From CAG-791 sp963593905 (GTDB lineage: Bacteria; Bacillota; Clostridia; Lachnospirales; Lachnospiraceae): DNA of 64,000 nucleotides. Of this stretch, positions 25,895-35,114 are shown one piece after another. Both the position numbers and the translations under genes were made by a program. Positions within the stretch are counted from its first letter, which is position 1. Each line of letters begins with the position of its first letter. The notes under the pieces were generated by a model. That model ran no database searches. It was given only the letters and a program-made list of their open reading frames with translations, and had not been told where the DNA came from. The stretch lies in the NCBI GenBank assembly GCA_963593905.1, contig CAVBBL010000009.1:17430-81429 (forward strand), read 5' to 3'.

Positions 25895-27851
25895 AATACT
25901 TTGGTGCCTCCTCTCTGATATAGTCCTGGTTATATTTCTCATACATTTCCTCTACATTGCCGAAATAGTCATGAGGAATCTCTCCCCGGACCGCCTTGCC
26001 ATCCACCTGGCGGATGGTAATGTACTTGCGGTCTTCCTCGGGATCCATTTCCGGATAGTCGCTTCTCTGGAAGGACAGCGGCTTAGAGCTGGACTTGCGC
26101 ATCCGACAGGCCTCCAGGATCATCTTGGACACCTCCAGGATATCCAACACCTCGTGGGTGCGCATCAGATCGTGAGGATTCTCACAGTGAAGTCTGGGCA
26201 CGATATCCTGCTCATAGCTTTGCAGCAGATCCAGTCCTTCCTTTAACAGCTCCTCGCACTTGATCTCGGCACAGTAGTTCTGCATGCACTTGGAAATGGC
26301 GAAATTCAGCTCTTTCCAATTCACATCGCCTTCATTGGTAAGCGGTGCTAGGAGTCTTTCCATCTCCTGGTCCGCCTGCGCTTTGTCATAATCAGACAAT
26401 TCCGTATGGTCTGCATGGCTTGCTGCCTTTCGACCGGCGTAATAACCTGTGGCCGAAGCCGCGCCGCCGCAGTCCATGGCATAGAGCTGATCCCCTGCTG
26501 CAAAGATGCCTTCGATATTGGTCATCAGATTCCAGTCGGTGATAATGCCCCCCGGTGCCCCGAAGAGTTGTCTCTCCTGGCCCAGGAAATTCGCAGACTG
26601 CCAACCTGTGCCGTAGCTCTGGAGCATATATTTTTCCGGATCAAAGCCTTTTTCCGTGTAATATTGCAGGACAGGGATCTTCGTGCGGCCTTCCTCTCCT
26701 ACCATCATGCCCCAGATGACCTTGCGCTCGCTCTCAGGCATGCGGCTTAAATCCGCGTAAAAAGGAAGCTTGTAGCCGCGTTTATCCAGCTCCGCAAAGG
26801 ACATGGTCTCCGGTCCTCTGTACTCGTACTTCGGTTCATCGATGACGCCGCCCTTTAAGAAGAACTTCTGTCCCGGCGCCGGATGGAACCTGTCTCTGAC
26901 GTTCTTTAATTCCTTGCCGTCCCGATCCAGATAAGGGATCTCTACCCCTCTGGCATCCACCATGGTGGCGCCGTACCAGGTATTGTGATTATTGCCGGTG
27001 CTGTAGGGCGGGAAGCTGCGGCCGGCAGCGGAGAATTCTCCCCGCACAGATTTCTCCATCATGGTAAATTCCATGCCTGCCCGGTAGCCCATGGCATGGC
27101 CGCTGCCGATACTGTTCATAGGTCTGAATTCGCAAAGTCCCGGCAGATCGGCATTAAAAAGCCAGACTCTGGCAGGTCTGGACATAGCCATCACCGTCGA
27201 TTTGGCACTGATCGTATAAAATTTGCCGGTGTGCACATCCATGGCGCAGGCACCGATTCCGATGATCTTCTCTTCCCCGTCTGCCTTTTTTTCCTTTCTG
27301 GTCAGCAATGCGGTGGCCTCTGTGCGGTCCATCACCTTGACGCCCAGTCGAAGACATTCCTTATAAAGAAGGGGTTTAAAACCGCTGCCCCAAATCCGCA
27401 GCGTATAGCAATTGGTGTAATCATAGGCGAACATCAGCTTCGTCTTTTCATCCCGGAAATCCGCCCCGACGAATTCGTCCTCTGTATCCCGTATCTTGCC
27501 CCCGAAGCTCTCGATATCCAACAGTCTGTCCCAACCCTCACGACATTCGATGTAGTGAGCGATGCCATTGCTGTAATGGTCCTGTTCGTCGATGTATGCC
27601 TCAGCTACCTCCTTCGGCGTCACCTTACAGCAAGGATTGGTACAGGCGGATTCCCAATGGTCGAATCCGCTGCCTGCGGAGCCGGCTCTGGCGGTGGTTC
27701 CTTTTTCTACCAGGATCACGCTCTTGCCTGCCCTGGCTGCAGCAATCGCCGCAAAACATCCTGCCAGACCGCCGCCCAATACCAGCACGTCACAGGACAG
27801 ATGCTCCTGTTGTCCGATTTCATTGGCATATGGCCATTTATATTCCTGCAT
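25887..27851 (-). CDS. FAD-dependent oxidoreductase, fumarate reductase/AprA-like flavoprotein
   Basis: This 654-residue flavoprotein has the N-terminal FAD-binding motif DVLVLGGGLAGCFAAIAAARAG and an acidic VEKG at the end of the second strand. GIFAAGDQLYAMDCGGAASATG near residue 450 contacts FAD again. A helical C-terminal domain of the succinate dehydrogenase/fumarate reductase type follows. The start at 27851 has GAGGGAGAAGG upstream. With the overlapping ferredoxin and nearby symporter it forms a substrate-uptake and reduction unit. Adenylylsulfate reductase itself is unlikely without other sulfate genes. Confidence 0.85.
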   Translation of the reverse strand: MQEYKWPYANEIGQQEHLSCDVLVLGGGLAGCFAAIAAARAGKSVILVEKGTTARAGSAGSGFDHWESACTNPCCKVTPKEVAEAYIDEQDHYSNGIAHYIECREGWDRLLDIESFGGKIRDTEDEFVGADFRDEKTKLMFAYDYTNCYTLRIWGSGFKPLLYKECLRLGVKVMDRTEATALLTRKEKKADGEEKIIGIGACAMDVHTGKFYTISAKSTVMAMSRPARVWLFNADLPGLCEFRPMNSIGSGHAMGYRAGMEFTMMEKSVRGEFSAAGRSFPPYSTGNNHNTWYGATMVDARGVEIPYLDRDGKELKNVRDRFHPAPGQKFFLKGGVIDEPKYEYRGPETMSFAELDKRGYKLPFYADLSRMPESERKVIWGMMVGEEGRTKIPVLQYYTEKGFDPEKYMLQSYGTGWQSANFLGQERQLFGAPGGIITDWNLMTNIEGIFAAGDQLYAMDCGGAASATGYYAGRKAASHADHTELSDYDKAQADQEMERLLAPLTNEGDVNWKELNFAISKCMQNYCAEIKCEELLKEGLDLLQSYEQDIVPRLHCENPHDLMRTHEVLDILEVSKMILEACRMRKSSSKPLSFQRSDYPEMDPEEDRKYITIRQVDGKAVRGEIPHDYFGNVEEMYEKYNQDYIREEAPKYYE

Positions 27852-28023
27852 TTCCTTCTCCCTCATCCGGCTTTGTATCTAATGTGGGACGCGCAAGCTC
27901 TTTATCGCTTTAAAGTCCCAAAATCACCGGATTCTTCTAGTATAAAATCTGCTTATCAGCATTGCAATATATTTTTCAAAAACTGCAAGCAATTCTCCTT
28001 CAAATGTTATGACTGACTCATCA

Positions 28024-28060
28024 AAAAGAGAGCGCTATGTATCATCTACATAACGCTCCC
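28024..28060 (-). terminator. Intrinsic terminator of the GH31 gene
   Basis: GGGAGCGTTATGTA pairs with TACATAGCGCTCTC around GATGA, followed on the minus strand by TTTTT. Confidence 0.85.
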
Positions 28061-28122
28061 TCCTGTTTCGCCATTTCTATGGCTCTATACGGCGCATTTA
28101 TTTTCTTTCATACTTCCTGATT

Positions 28123-30141
28123 TCAGGCCTTCTTGAACACCGGAATGGAATCGATAGGTGCTGCCGCGTGGATAGTCTGACCGCCTTCATACTGCTTGCC
28201 GTCTCTGGTGTCTACCCAGGTGCCTGCAGGGAGATATACATCTCTCTCAAACTGATTCAACTTGAAGATCGGTGCTACCAGATACTCGCTGCCGAACATA
28301 TACTGATCCTGCAGTTCCCAGCACTTTGCATCCTCCGGGAACTCATAGAACATGGTACGAATCAGGGGTGAGCCGTTCTCAGAAGCTTCCTTGTACAGAT
28401 CACGGATGTAATCGTGCATCTCGATACGGATGTCGTAGTACTTCTTCATGATGCGGTAGTTCTCTTCGCCGTAGCTCCAGAGCTCATTGGGCTGGCCGGT
28501 GTGCAGGTATCCGCCGCCCCAGTCACGGGTATCCAGCGGCGGGATGTTGTAAGGTCCCCGGTCGCCGTGCATACGAAGCACTGCAGAGTAGACCGCAAAC
28601 TCATACCAACGAATCAACAGCTGCTGGAAATCAGGATCATTTACATCATCAGTCATGAAACCGCCGATATCGGTAGTCCACCAGGGAATACCTGCCAGTC
28701 CCATGTTCAGACCGGCCTGGACCTGATCGTAGAATGCCTCGAAGGTGCTGGGCACATCGCCGGACCACACCACGTTGCCGTACTTCTGGCTGCCGGCCCA
28801 TGCGCAGCGGAGGAGATTCACCACATCGCCCTTATCCTTCATGTTGTCATAGAAGATACGGCTGTACATCTGAGGATACATATTGCTGCAGGACATCGCA
28901 GGACCTGCGATATAGCGGTAATGATCGAAGTCATAGACACCGTAATCCGGCTCGGAATTATCCAGCCAGAAAGCGTCAATGCCGTAATCATAGTAATTCT
29001 TTTTGCAGACTTCCCATACATACTTCTTGGTCTCAGGATTGAAAGGATCGATCTCCACGCAGTCACCCTGGTAATCATAGGTCTGCTCTGCACCTCTCTC
29101 GGTGCGGATCAGCAGTCCTCTGTCCATCATAGGGCCGAAGTTTTCGCTCTTTCTGTCCACGGAAGGCCATACGGAGACGATGACCTTGATGCCCATAGCA
29201 TGCAGCTCATCTACCATAGCCTTGGGATCCGGCCAGTACTTCTCGTCGAATTTCCAGTCGCCCTGCACGGTCCAATGGAAGAAGTCGATGACGATCTGAT
29301 CGATCTTGATGCCTTCCTTCTGGTACTGTCTTGCCACGGAAAGAACCTCGTCCTGGGTTCTGTAACGAAGCTTGCACTGCCACAGTCCCATTCTGTCCTC
29401 CGGGAACATGGGTGCGCGGCCGGTCACTGCAGTGTAGTTCTCCAGAATCTGCTTGGGGGCATCGGCGACAGTCAGCCAGTAATCCATCTGCTTGGTGGAA
29501 CGGGCGATCCACTCTGTGTAGTTCTTACCGAAGGTCACCTGTCCCACTGCCGGGTTATTCCACAGCATGCCGTAGCCAAGGTTGGAAACAGCAAAGGGAA
29601 CGGAGATCTGAGAGTTGCGCTGTGCCAACTCCAGTTCACAGCCCTTTAAGTCCATGTAAGGCTGCTGGTACTGGCCCATGCCGTAAAGTTTCTCGCCGTC
29701 ATTGCTCTCGAATTTAAGATTCAGGCTGAACTCAGAGCCGCCGATGATACCCTTCCACTCACGGTTAACAACCTTCAGGCATCTGCTCTCTTTGCTGAGG
29801 GTGCCGTCATACATGCGGAAGTACTCTCTTAAGAACTGCTTGCCGTCTCTGTAGAAGGTAATGATGCCCACAAAGTTCACCACTGCCTTGATGCGGCCGT
29901 TGGTGATGGATGCGATTTCCTTCTTATCAATGGTGCCGTCGCCTACCCAGTGATCCTCCTCGTGGATCTCCACAACGGTCTCCTGGGGAGCCGGTGCCTC
30001 TGTCAAAGCCCAATCCTGATCGGTGAAGGCCGGCAGCAGCGTAGAGCGCACACGCAGGGAATCCTTGCCCCACGCCTCGATGCGCAGTGTCTCGCCTTTA
30101 TGATGCACTACCAAAGCGCCGTTTGCATTTTCAAATTGCAT
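28123..30141 (-). CDS. Glycoside hydrolase family 31 (alpha-glucosidase/alpha-xylosidase-like)
   Basis: This 672-residue enzyme has a galactose-mutarotase-like N-terminal domain and a GH31 barrel. The catalytic nucleophile is Asp in FWLDNSEPDYG. The acid/base Asp is in VVWSGDVPSTFE, and WWTTDIGGF and LRMHGDRGP follow. No signal peptide is present, so it acts in the cytoplasm. The ATG at 30141 has GGAGGTAAC upstream; a longer frame from 30291 only translates the leader. A divergent AraC regulator probably controls it. Substrate specificity is not decidable here. Confidence 0.92.
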   Translation of the reverse strand: MQFENANGALVVHHKGETLRIEAWGKDSLRVRSTLLPAFTDQDWALTEAPAPQETVVEIHEEDHWVGDGTIDKKEIASITNGRIKAVVNFVGIITFYRDGKQFLREYFRMYDGTLSKESRCLKVVNREWKGIIGGSEFSLNLKFESNDGEKLYGMGQYQQPYMDLKGCELELAQRNSQISVPFAVSNLGYGMLWNNPAVGQVTFGKNYTEWIARSTKQMDYWLTVADAPKQILENYTAVTGRAPMFPEDRMGLWQCKLRYRTQDEVLSVARQYQKEGIKIDQIVIDFFHWTVQGDWKFDEKYWPDPKAMVDELHAMGIKVIVSVWPSVDRKSENFGPMMDRGLLIRTERGAEQTYDYQGDCVEIDPFNPETKKYVWEVCKKNYYDYGIDAFWLDNSEPDYGVYDFDHYRYIAGPAMSCSNMYPQMYSRIFYDNMKDKGDVVNLLRCAWAGSQKYGNVVWSGDVPSTFEAFYDQVQAGLNMGLAGIPWWTTDIGGFMTDDVNDPDFQQLLIRWYEFAVYSAVLRMHGDRGPYNIPPLDTRDWGGGYLHTGQPNELWSYGEENYRIMKKYYDIRIEMHDYIRDLYKEASENGSPLIRTMFYEFPEDAKCWELQDQYMFGSEYLVAPIFKLNQFERDVYLPAGTWVDTRDGKQYEGGQTIHAAAPIDSIPVFKKA

Positions 30142-30155
30142 AGTTACCTCCTTAC

Positions 30156-30208
30156 GCCGCAGCTTATCTACGGCAACGTGAGGAGAATTTCGCGAGGGCG
30201 AATTCTCC
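30156..30208 (-). promoter_or_regulatory. Structured leader element, copy L6 (D-E)
   Basis: D is GGAGAATTCGC/GCGAAATTCTCC (30182-30208) and E is GCCGTAG/CTGCGGC with one wobble pair (30156-30174). GGAGGTAAC and the GH31 start follow. The rest of the 30142-30527 gap shows no clear promoter pair on either strand. Confidence 0.65.
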
Positions 30209-30527
30209 GATGCGATTACGCACAATAACACTTTCTGTGAAATAATCCCGCAAATCTCCGCCTTGATGAACGAGTCTTTAATATTTTGCATTCCCAGCTC
30301 TGTCCGCAGATAGCCACAGAAATTCGCGTTTGTTCATTTCATAGGTCTTACCAAGACTTGCTCTGCCTCTCTACTTGTACTATATTTATCTCAAGTCATA
30401 AAAGCTAGACCTATATTTGCAATTTCTAACACAATTATGATCACGCATAGAGATGAGCCTCATTGTAACGCTGCGTTATGTTTGATATCTGTCCATCATT
30501 TCAAGAAAAAAGGAACAATGCTATACT

Positions 30528-31433
30528 ATGAACACCCAGGAATTCGATCTAATCCATGAATCCATCTCCCACGGCGACATGCGTTTTCACCTTATGGTAC
30601 ACGAATTCGCCACGGACCCGTCCCGGGCAGAGCGAGTCAGCTCCCATTGGCACGAGGAATGCGAACTGCTCATGCTCACAGAGGGCCGGGGCACTGCACA
30701 CATCAATGGCCTGACTTTTCCTGTCAGCAGCGGTGATATTCTGTTTATCAATGCGGATCTGGTGCACTCCCTCTCCGGCGAGCCGGGGATTCCTCTGGTG
30801 TTCTTCGCCGTGGATTTCGGCAGAGAGCTGCTCTCCAGCTATGGCAATGACGATATTCAGCAAAACTATATCCTGCGGCAAAGCAACGGCTCCTTGATCT
30901 TCCGCTCTCTCTTTCGACCCGGAGATAAAATATGGACCGAAATCCAAGGACCATTATGTGAAATCCGTGCGCTGTGCCGACAGGATGTGGCCGGAAGTGA
31001 GCTGCTGATCAAATCAGATCTGCTGCGAATCTGGCACTTTCTCTGCCAGTCCCCGGCCTCGGCCTCGGCCCTTGATCAACGGCGTGCTGATGAAAAGAGC
31101 ACCCTCACCAAGGAAATCCTGCAATATCTCCGAGCCAATTACAGCAATAGCCCCACCATCCCGGAGCTGGCAAGCCGCTTTCATATGAGCGAAGGACAGT
31201 TCTGCCGATTTTTCCGGGCGCAGGTCAATATGACGGCTATGGAATACCTGAATTATTACCGCATCGGCGTCTCCTGCGATCTGCTGCGCCAGAGCAATGA
31301 CAGCATCAGCACCATCGCCACCACCTGCGGCTACAGCAATATCAGTTACTTTAACCGGGTCTTTCGCCGGTACATGCACTGCACTCCCAAAGAATACCGA
31401 CAAAAGGATCAGCGTCTGCTCCACACAACGTAG
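30528..31433 (+). CDS. AraC-family transcriptional regulator
   Basis: This 301-residue regulator has an N-terminal cupin-type sensing domain (HWHEECELLMLTEGRG, then SGDILFINADLVHS) and two C-terminal helix-turn-helix motifs (TIPELASRFHMSEGQFCRFF and SISTIATTCGYSNISYFNRVF). It is divergent from the GH31 gene and likely activates it on binding a sugar. The ribosome site AAGGAA is an unusual 12 bases from the ATG. Confidence 0.92.
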   Translation: MNTQEFDLIHESISHGDMRFHLMVHEFATDPSRAERVSSHWHEECELLMLTEGRGTAHINGLTFPVSSGDILFINADLVHSLSGEPGIPLVFFAVDFGRELLSSYGNDDIQQNYILRQSNGSLIFRSLFRPGDKIWTEIQGPLCEIRALCRQDVAGSELLIKSDLLRIWHFLCQSPASASALDQRRADEKSTLTKEILQYLRANYSNSPTIPELASRFHMSEGQFCRFFRAQVNMTAMEYLNYYRIGVSCDLLRQSNDSISTIATTCGYSNISYFNRVFRRYMHCTPKEYRQKDQRLLHTT

Positions 31434-31612
31434 ATACTGTTCATTATAAGCATCACCAAAAGCACCAATACTGCATAGCCTGCCAGGTAACCGGGATTCC
31501 CCAACCAGTCCGCCAGAGCTTACTCATGGATGGCCGTATCATTTGCTCCCCTGAAATTCTCCCACACTGCTCCCAAAATGTATCATGAATAAGTCATTAT
31601 GAAAGGAATACC

Positions 31613-32674
31613 ATGGACAAAATTCTCACCTGGACAGTCCGCAATGATGATCTGTCCTCCAGCGCCAACGGTGTCGTCAACCTGCTGCTCAAAAAATGTC
31701 TGCATCTCACCGGCCGAGAGGTCAGCCGGGCTAAATTCACCCCGGAAGGCATCACTGCAGACGGTCACCTTGTGACCGTCTGCGACCGCCTGGTGCCTGG
31801 GCAGACCCTTCGCATTGTATTGGCAGACAGCGCTGAGGTGCCTGCGAAATCCTGCGACAGTCGCATTAAAGAGACTCAGGAAACAGACGCGCAGCCCCGT
31901 CCCTCCGTAGTGGCTGTTCCCGGAACACTGGACATACTCTATGAAGATGAGGATGTCATTGTACTCAATAAGCCCGCCGGCAAGGTGGTGCATCCCTCCC
32001 ACGGTCATTGGCTGGACTCCATGGCCAATCACCTGGCTGCCTACTATCAGGCCCAGGGACTTAACGGTATCTGCTACGCTATCGGCCGCCTGGATAAGGA
32101 CACTTCCGGTGCCTTGCTTTTTGCCAAGAACCGGCCTGCCGCCGCCAGACTTACCGCTCAGCGAGGTGATCAGCTCCTGCACCGCACCTATCTGGCGCTG
32201 ACTGAGGGCATTCCTGAAAAGGCCGCTGCGGATATAGCATTGCCTATGGGGCCGGACACAGGCAGCCTGCTAAAACAGCGTATTTACCATGAGGATGAGC
32301 CCGGGGGCCGCAGCGCTCTCACTCATTATACCGTTTTGGAGAGCGGACAGCTTCCGGGCACGGAGCAGACTTTTTCCCTGGTGAAGTTGACCATTGATAC
32401 CGGCCGCACCCACCAGATTCGCCTGCACATGGCAGCCATAGGTCACCCCCTTCTGGGGGATCCTATTTATAATCCAAAGTGCAATTGTAATTCTACGTGT
32501 TCATCACTCTCATCCTCTCCGCCTTGCGTGCCTGACCCTGCCTTTCATAGGGCGGCCCTCCACGCGGAGAATATATCCTTTATACAACCCTTCACCGAGG
32601 AGCATCTTTGCATCCAAGCGCCCATGCCGGAGGATTTCAGAAGATTTCTTGCAGAAACTTTTCTGCCTCAATAA
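31613..32674 (+). CDS. RluA-family pseudouridine synthase
   Basis: This 353-residue RNA-modifying enzyme isomerises specific uridines in rRNA or tRNA to pseudouridine. An S4-like N-terminal RNA-binding region (residues 15-65) precedes the catalytic domain with GRLDKDTSGALLFAKN, which contains the catalytic Asp, and TGRTHQIRLHMAAIGHPLLGD. GAAAGGAATACC precedes the ATG. Its 3' end overlaps the convergent AbiE toxin gene by 38 bases. Which uridine is modified is unknown. Confidence 0.93.
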   Translation: MDKILTWTVRNDDLSSSANGVVNLLLKKCLHLTGREVSRAKFTPEGITADGHLVTVCDRLVPGQTLRIVLADSAEVPAKSCDSRIKETQETDAQPRPSVVAVPGTLDILYEDEDVIVLNKPAGKVVHPSHGHWLDSMANHLAAYYQAQGLNGICYAIGRLDKDTSGALLFAKNRPAAARLTAQRGDQLLHRTYLALTEGIPEKAAADIALPMGPDTGSLLKQRIYHEDEPGGRSALTHYTVLESGQLPGTEQTFSLVKLTIDTGRTHQIRLHMAAIGHPLLGDPIYNPKCNCNSTCSSLSSSPPCVPDPAFHRAALHAENISFIQPFTEEHLCIQAPMPEDFRRFLAETFLPQ

Positions 32675-33685
32675 TGTATCCATAGGCAATGGGATCTACG
32701 ATACGAAGATAGGAAAAGCTCTTAGGTTTGAGCAACCCTATCCTCTGCTCTGCATATTCATCAGCGCTCGTTATCTTCATAACAGAATTTGTCCCAACCA
32801 GTATGGAAGCAGCCAAATATAAAACTCTGCTCGCATAAGCACCTGCAATCTCTCCGTTAAATTTACCACCAAGTATGTGATTTCTTATTCTGGAAATACC
32901 ATCCTTATAGTATAAATATTCTTCTCCATACAGCTGTCCTCTGCTGGCAATACTAAGACATCCTTCTATTGTATCCATGAGTACTTCCTTTGGAGAGAGC
33001 AGCAAACCTCTGTATTCCATCTCTGCTCTTACAATTTTATTATAAGAATCACGTACCTCGGCGTAATTGTTCATAGCGTCGAAAAGCGAGCCACAGTCAA
33101 ATAATTGTTTTAAGATTTCCAATTCTTTGTTCACACCGAAAGGAATACCTGTTGTATGTGGCGCGAATGCGGTGAGCTTATCTCCGAGAATACTGTTTAC
33201 ATCAGGGATTATGACAGACAGATCATCTCCCTCCGTAAGCAGCAATTCATTCCTTATCGGGTGTTCGATAGTTAAACCATAATGAATGTCTTCAAACAGG
33301 ACATCCAGAAGAATCGTAACATCTCTCCCACTTTTCGGTGAACGATACTTGAATCTGAAGTGTCTTTTTTCAATATTGTTCTTCCCGACTCGGATGTGTT
33401 CTTCCACATCGACAAAAGGAAAAATATCACCTGCTCTGTGAATATAATCGTCTATATTGTACCGGGCTCAACGATAATATCAATATCTGTGCTGAGACGT
33501 CTTGGGCGATCCAAAAGAAGCATAAGTGACGTTCCGCCTTTAAAGCAGAACGGAAGTCCTACTCTTTTAATGGCTTCCAACAGTCCAAATGCATAAATCA
33601 CCCTTTCCAGCAGTGTAGGATCATTTCCTGTACGTTCGTACAGTTCTTGAATATACTCTTCGCTATACATATCTCTTGATAACAT
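32637..33685 (-). pseudogene. AbiEii-type nucleotidyltransferase toxin, frameshifted
   Basis: The first 77 codons encode a typical AbiEii start with FCFKGGTSLMLLL and RRLSTDIDIIVEPG, the nucleotidyltransferase GG-S and D-x-D motifs. The frame then meets TAG at about 33454. Reading one frame over gives YNIDDYIHRAGDIFPFV, which runs into the remaining 256 codons of the family. A one-base change near 33460 (CCCGGTACAATATAG) thus splits the gene. There is no homopolymer or slippery heptamer, so loss of function or a sequencing error is more likely than programmed frameshifting. It starts one base after the antitoxin stop. Confidence 0.8.
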
Positions 33686-34402
33686 TTAATCCCTATCCCC
33701 TAAATATTTTTTTATCAATGATGTCTTTCCCCGCCTTCCTGCGTACCTATTCAATTTTCGCATGTCAACCTGATAACTTTCCATTGCATTCTCATACACA
33801 AATGAAATTTCTGCAGGGCTGAAGGTTGCTGTCACACTTTTCTCCGCAATAATGTCCACCAACATTTTCTCAATAGTTATTTCATGCGGCTTTTCCTGAG
33901 ATAAAGGAGCCTGTGTGACGAGATCCAACACTACAATACATTCTCTTGTCCAGTATCTGTCAAATTCCTTTTTTCCCGGCTTATACAGAACACTGCCGGC
34001 GTATTCTTCCTGAAGAACATCAAAAGCATATGAGCTTACATCTTTCTCAATCTGAAGATAAAGTGTATTTCCCGCAATTTGGTGATTAAGAAACTCATTA
34101 AGAAGTACACTTTCAAATATCACAAAATTTATCTTCGGAAATCGATTCGCCAACATGTCGTTCAGTGTCTTTGCCTTATCAGAGTAGTATGGTTCATACT
34201 TCGGCAGAATCTGCGGTTTATCCTTACTATATGCATCATAATCCATTTTGAAAATTTTCTGCTCCTGTAACAGTTTGTACAAAGTCCACCGAAATGCAGC
34301 GTCTCTTAATTCAGACTTCTCACATGAAAAAACATGAAAAAGTTCTTCTCGAGAATATACTTTTTTATCTGATAATTTTAATAATGCCTTATCTGTCCAC
34401 AT
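33686..34402 (-). CDS. AbiEi-like antitoxin (type IV toxin-antitoxin)
   Basis: This 238-residue protein has an N-terminal winged-helix-like region (VYSREELFHVFSCEKSELRDAAFRW) and a C-terminal domain with LVDIIAEKSVTATFSPAEI and YAGRRGKTSLIKKYL. AbiEi proteins repress their operon and neutralise AbiEii. The ATG at 34402 follows GAGG by 6 bases. Its stop codon abuts the toxin start. With the toxin frameshifted, the pair may be decaying. The upstream TTGTCAATTTTT repeats are candidate operators. Confidence 0.8.
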   Translation of the reverse strand: MWTDKALLKLSDKKVYSREELFHVFSCEKSELRDAAFRWTLYKLLQEQKIFKMDYDAYSKDKPQILPKYEPYYSDKAKTLNDMLANRFPKINFVIFESVLLNEFLNHQIAGNTLYLQIEKDVSSYAFDVLQEEYAGSVLYKPGKKEFDRYWTRECIVVLDLVTQAPLSQEKPHEITIEKMLVDIIAEKSVTATFSPAEISFVYENAMESYQVDMRKLNRYAGRRGKTSLIKKYLGDRD

Positions 34403-34555
34403 TTTAATCCTCATTTCCAAGTCGCTCTGCTACGAAGAGGCGATATTAATTTTATTCTTGTCTGCGATCAAAGCTATTTGTTTCTCTCGGAAACAAATAC
34501 ATGTGTAAAGAATATGTCGCCGAGAATTTCTTCGTATTATCCGCTATAGCGCTTT

Positions 34556-34660
34556 GTCAATTTTTAAAAAAATTGACTGCATGCTTATAATAACACAACC
34601 TGTCATTTTTTATAAGCGTTTTGTCAATTTTTTATTTTTTTGACAAAATGCTGTACCATG
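34556..34660. promoter_or_regulatory. Repeated TTGTCAATTTTT inverted repeats upstream of abiE
   Basis: Two near-identical inverted repeats, TTGTCAATTTTT..AAATTGAC near 34556 and TTTTGTCAA..TTGACAAAA near 34621-34663, flank an AT-rich stretch with TTATTATAA. They are good candidates for AbiEi binding sites. The rest of the 34403-34947 gap holds only AT-rich DNA and the terminator of the neighbouring operon. Confidence 0.45.
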
Positions 34661-34747
34661 ACTCAAATGAACAAATAGCATAAAATAAAATCAAATCTAA
34701 TAAATCTAATAAAAATACAGCAATCGAGATTTTTTCCACAAGAAAAA

Positions 34748-34795
34748 AGGATTCCGGCAGATCACACCCTCATCCGAGCAATCTGCCAAAATCCT
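34748..34795 (-). terminator. Intrinsic terminator after the decarboxylase subunit genes
   Basis: AGGATTTTGGCAGAT pairs with ATCTGCCGGAATCCT (two central mismatches) around an 18-base loop and is followed on the minus strand by TTTTTTC. Confidence 0.75.
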
Positions 34796-34947
34796 TCTTA
34801 GCGTATATTACGCATATCATCTGTAATTTTTCTTATTAACAGTGGTAAATCACCGCCACTGCCTGTCTGTTTTCAGGAGACAACCCTCTTACGATAACCG
34901 CCGATTGATATTTCCTGCTCAATAATCACCGGCAACTTCCTATCATC

Positions 34948-35079
34948 CTACTGTTCTTTCTTAGAAGTCACCTTATTCAGCAGCCAGATGCAGGCAATGA
35001 TAATAATCGTCACTGCAAAAATACCCAGCATTCCCTCTACCACATAGGGAAGAACACTTAAAAAAGCAGAAAAATTCAT
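34948..35079 (-). CDS. Very short OadG-like sodium-pump decarboxylase subunit
   Basis: This 43-residue protein has a single membrane helix (GMLGIFAVTIIIIACIWLL, residues 16-34) and a basic tail (NKVTSKKEQ). It directly follows the beta subunit gene, the normal place for the gamma subunit, which anchors the complex. It is about half the usual gamma length. GGAGGTTAGT precedes the ATG. Identification rests on position and topology, not on sequence motifs. Confidence 0.7.
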   Translation of the reverse strand: MNFSAFLSVLPYVVEGMLGIFAVTIIIIACIWLLNKVTSKKEQ

Positions 35080-35092
35080 ACTAACCTCCATT

Positions 35093-35109
35093 CCGCAGCT
35101 TGTCTGCGG
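35093..35109 (-). promoter_or_regulatory. Structured leader element, copy L7 (E hairpin only)
   Basis: CCGCAG pairs with CTGCGG around ACAAG, between the beta subunit stop (35115) and the ribosome site of the gamma-like gene. It has the same loop and stem as E in copy L2. Confidence 0.5.
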
Positions 35110-35114
35110 CACCG

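Noticed and set aside
25887..27851. Adenylylsulfate reductase (AprA) assignment
   Set aside because: The pair with a ferredoxin is similar in layout, but no sulfate activation or sulfite reductase gene is nearby and the symporter suggests an organic substrate.
28414..29649. 411-codon open frame opposite the GH31 gene
   Set aside because: It is antisense to a clear enzyme, has no ribosome site and shows no family motif.
32637..33685. Programmed frameshift in the AbiE toxin
   Set aside because: No slippery heptamer or downstream pseudoknot is visible near 33460.
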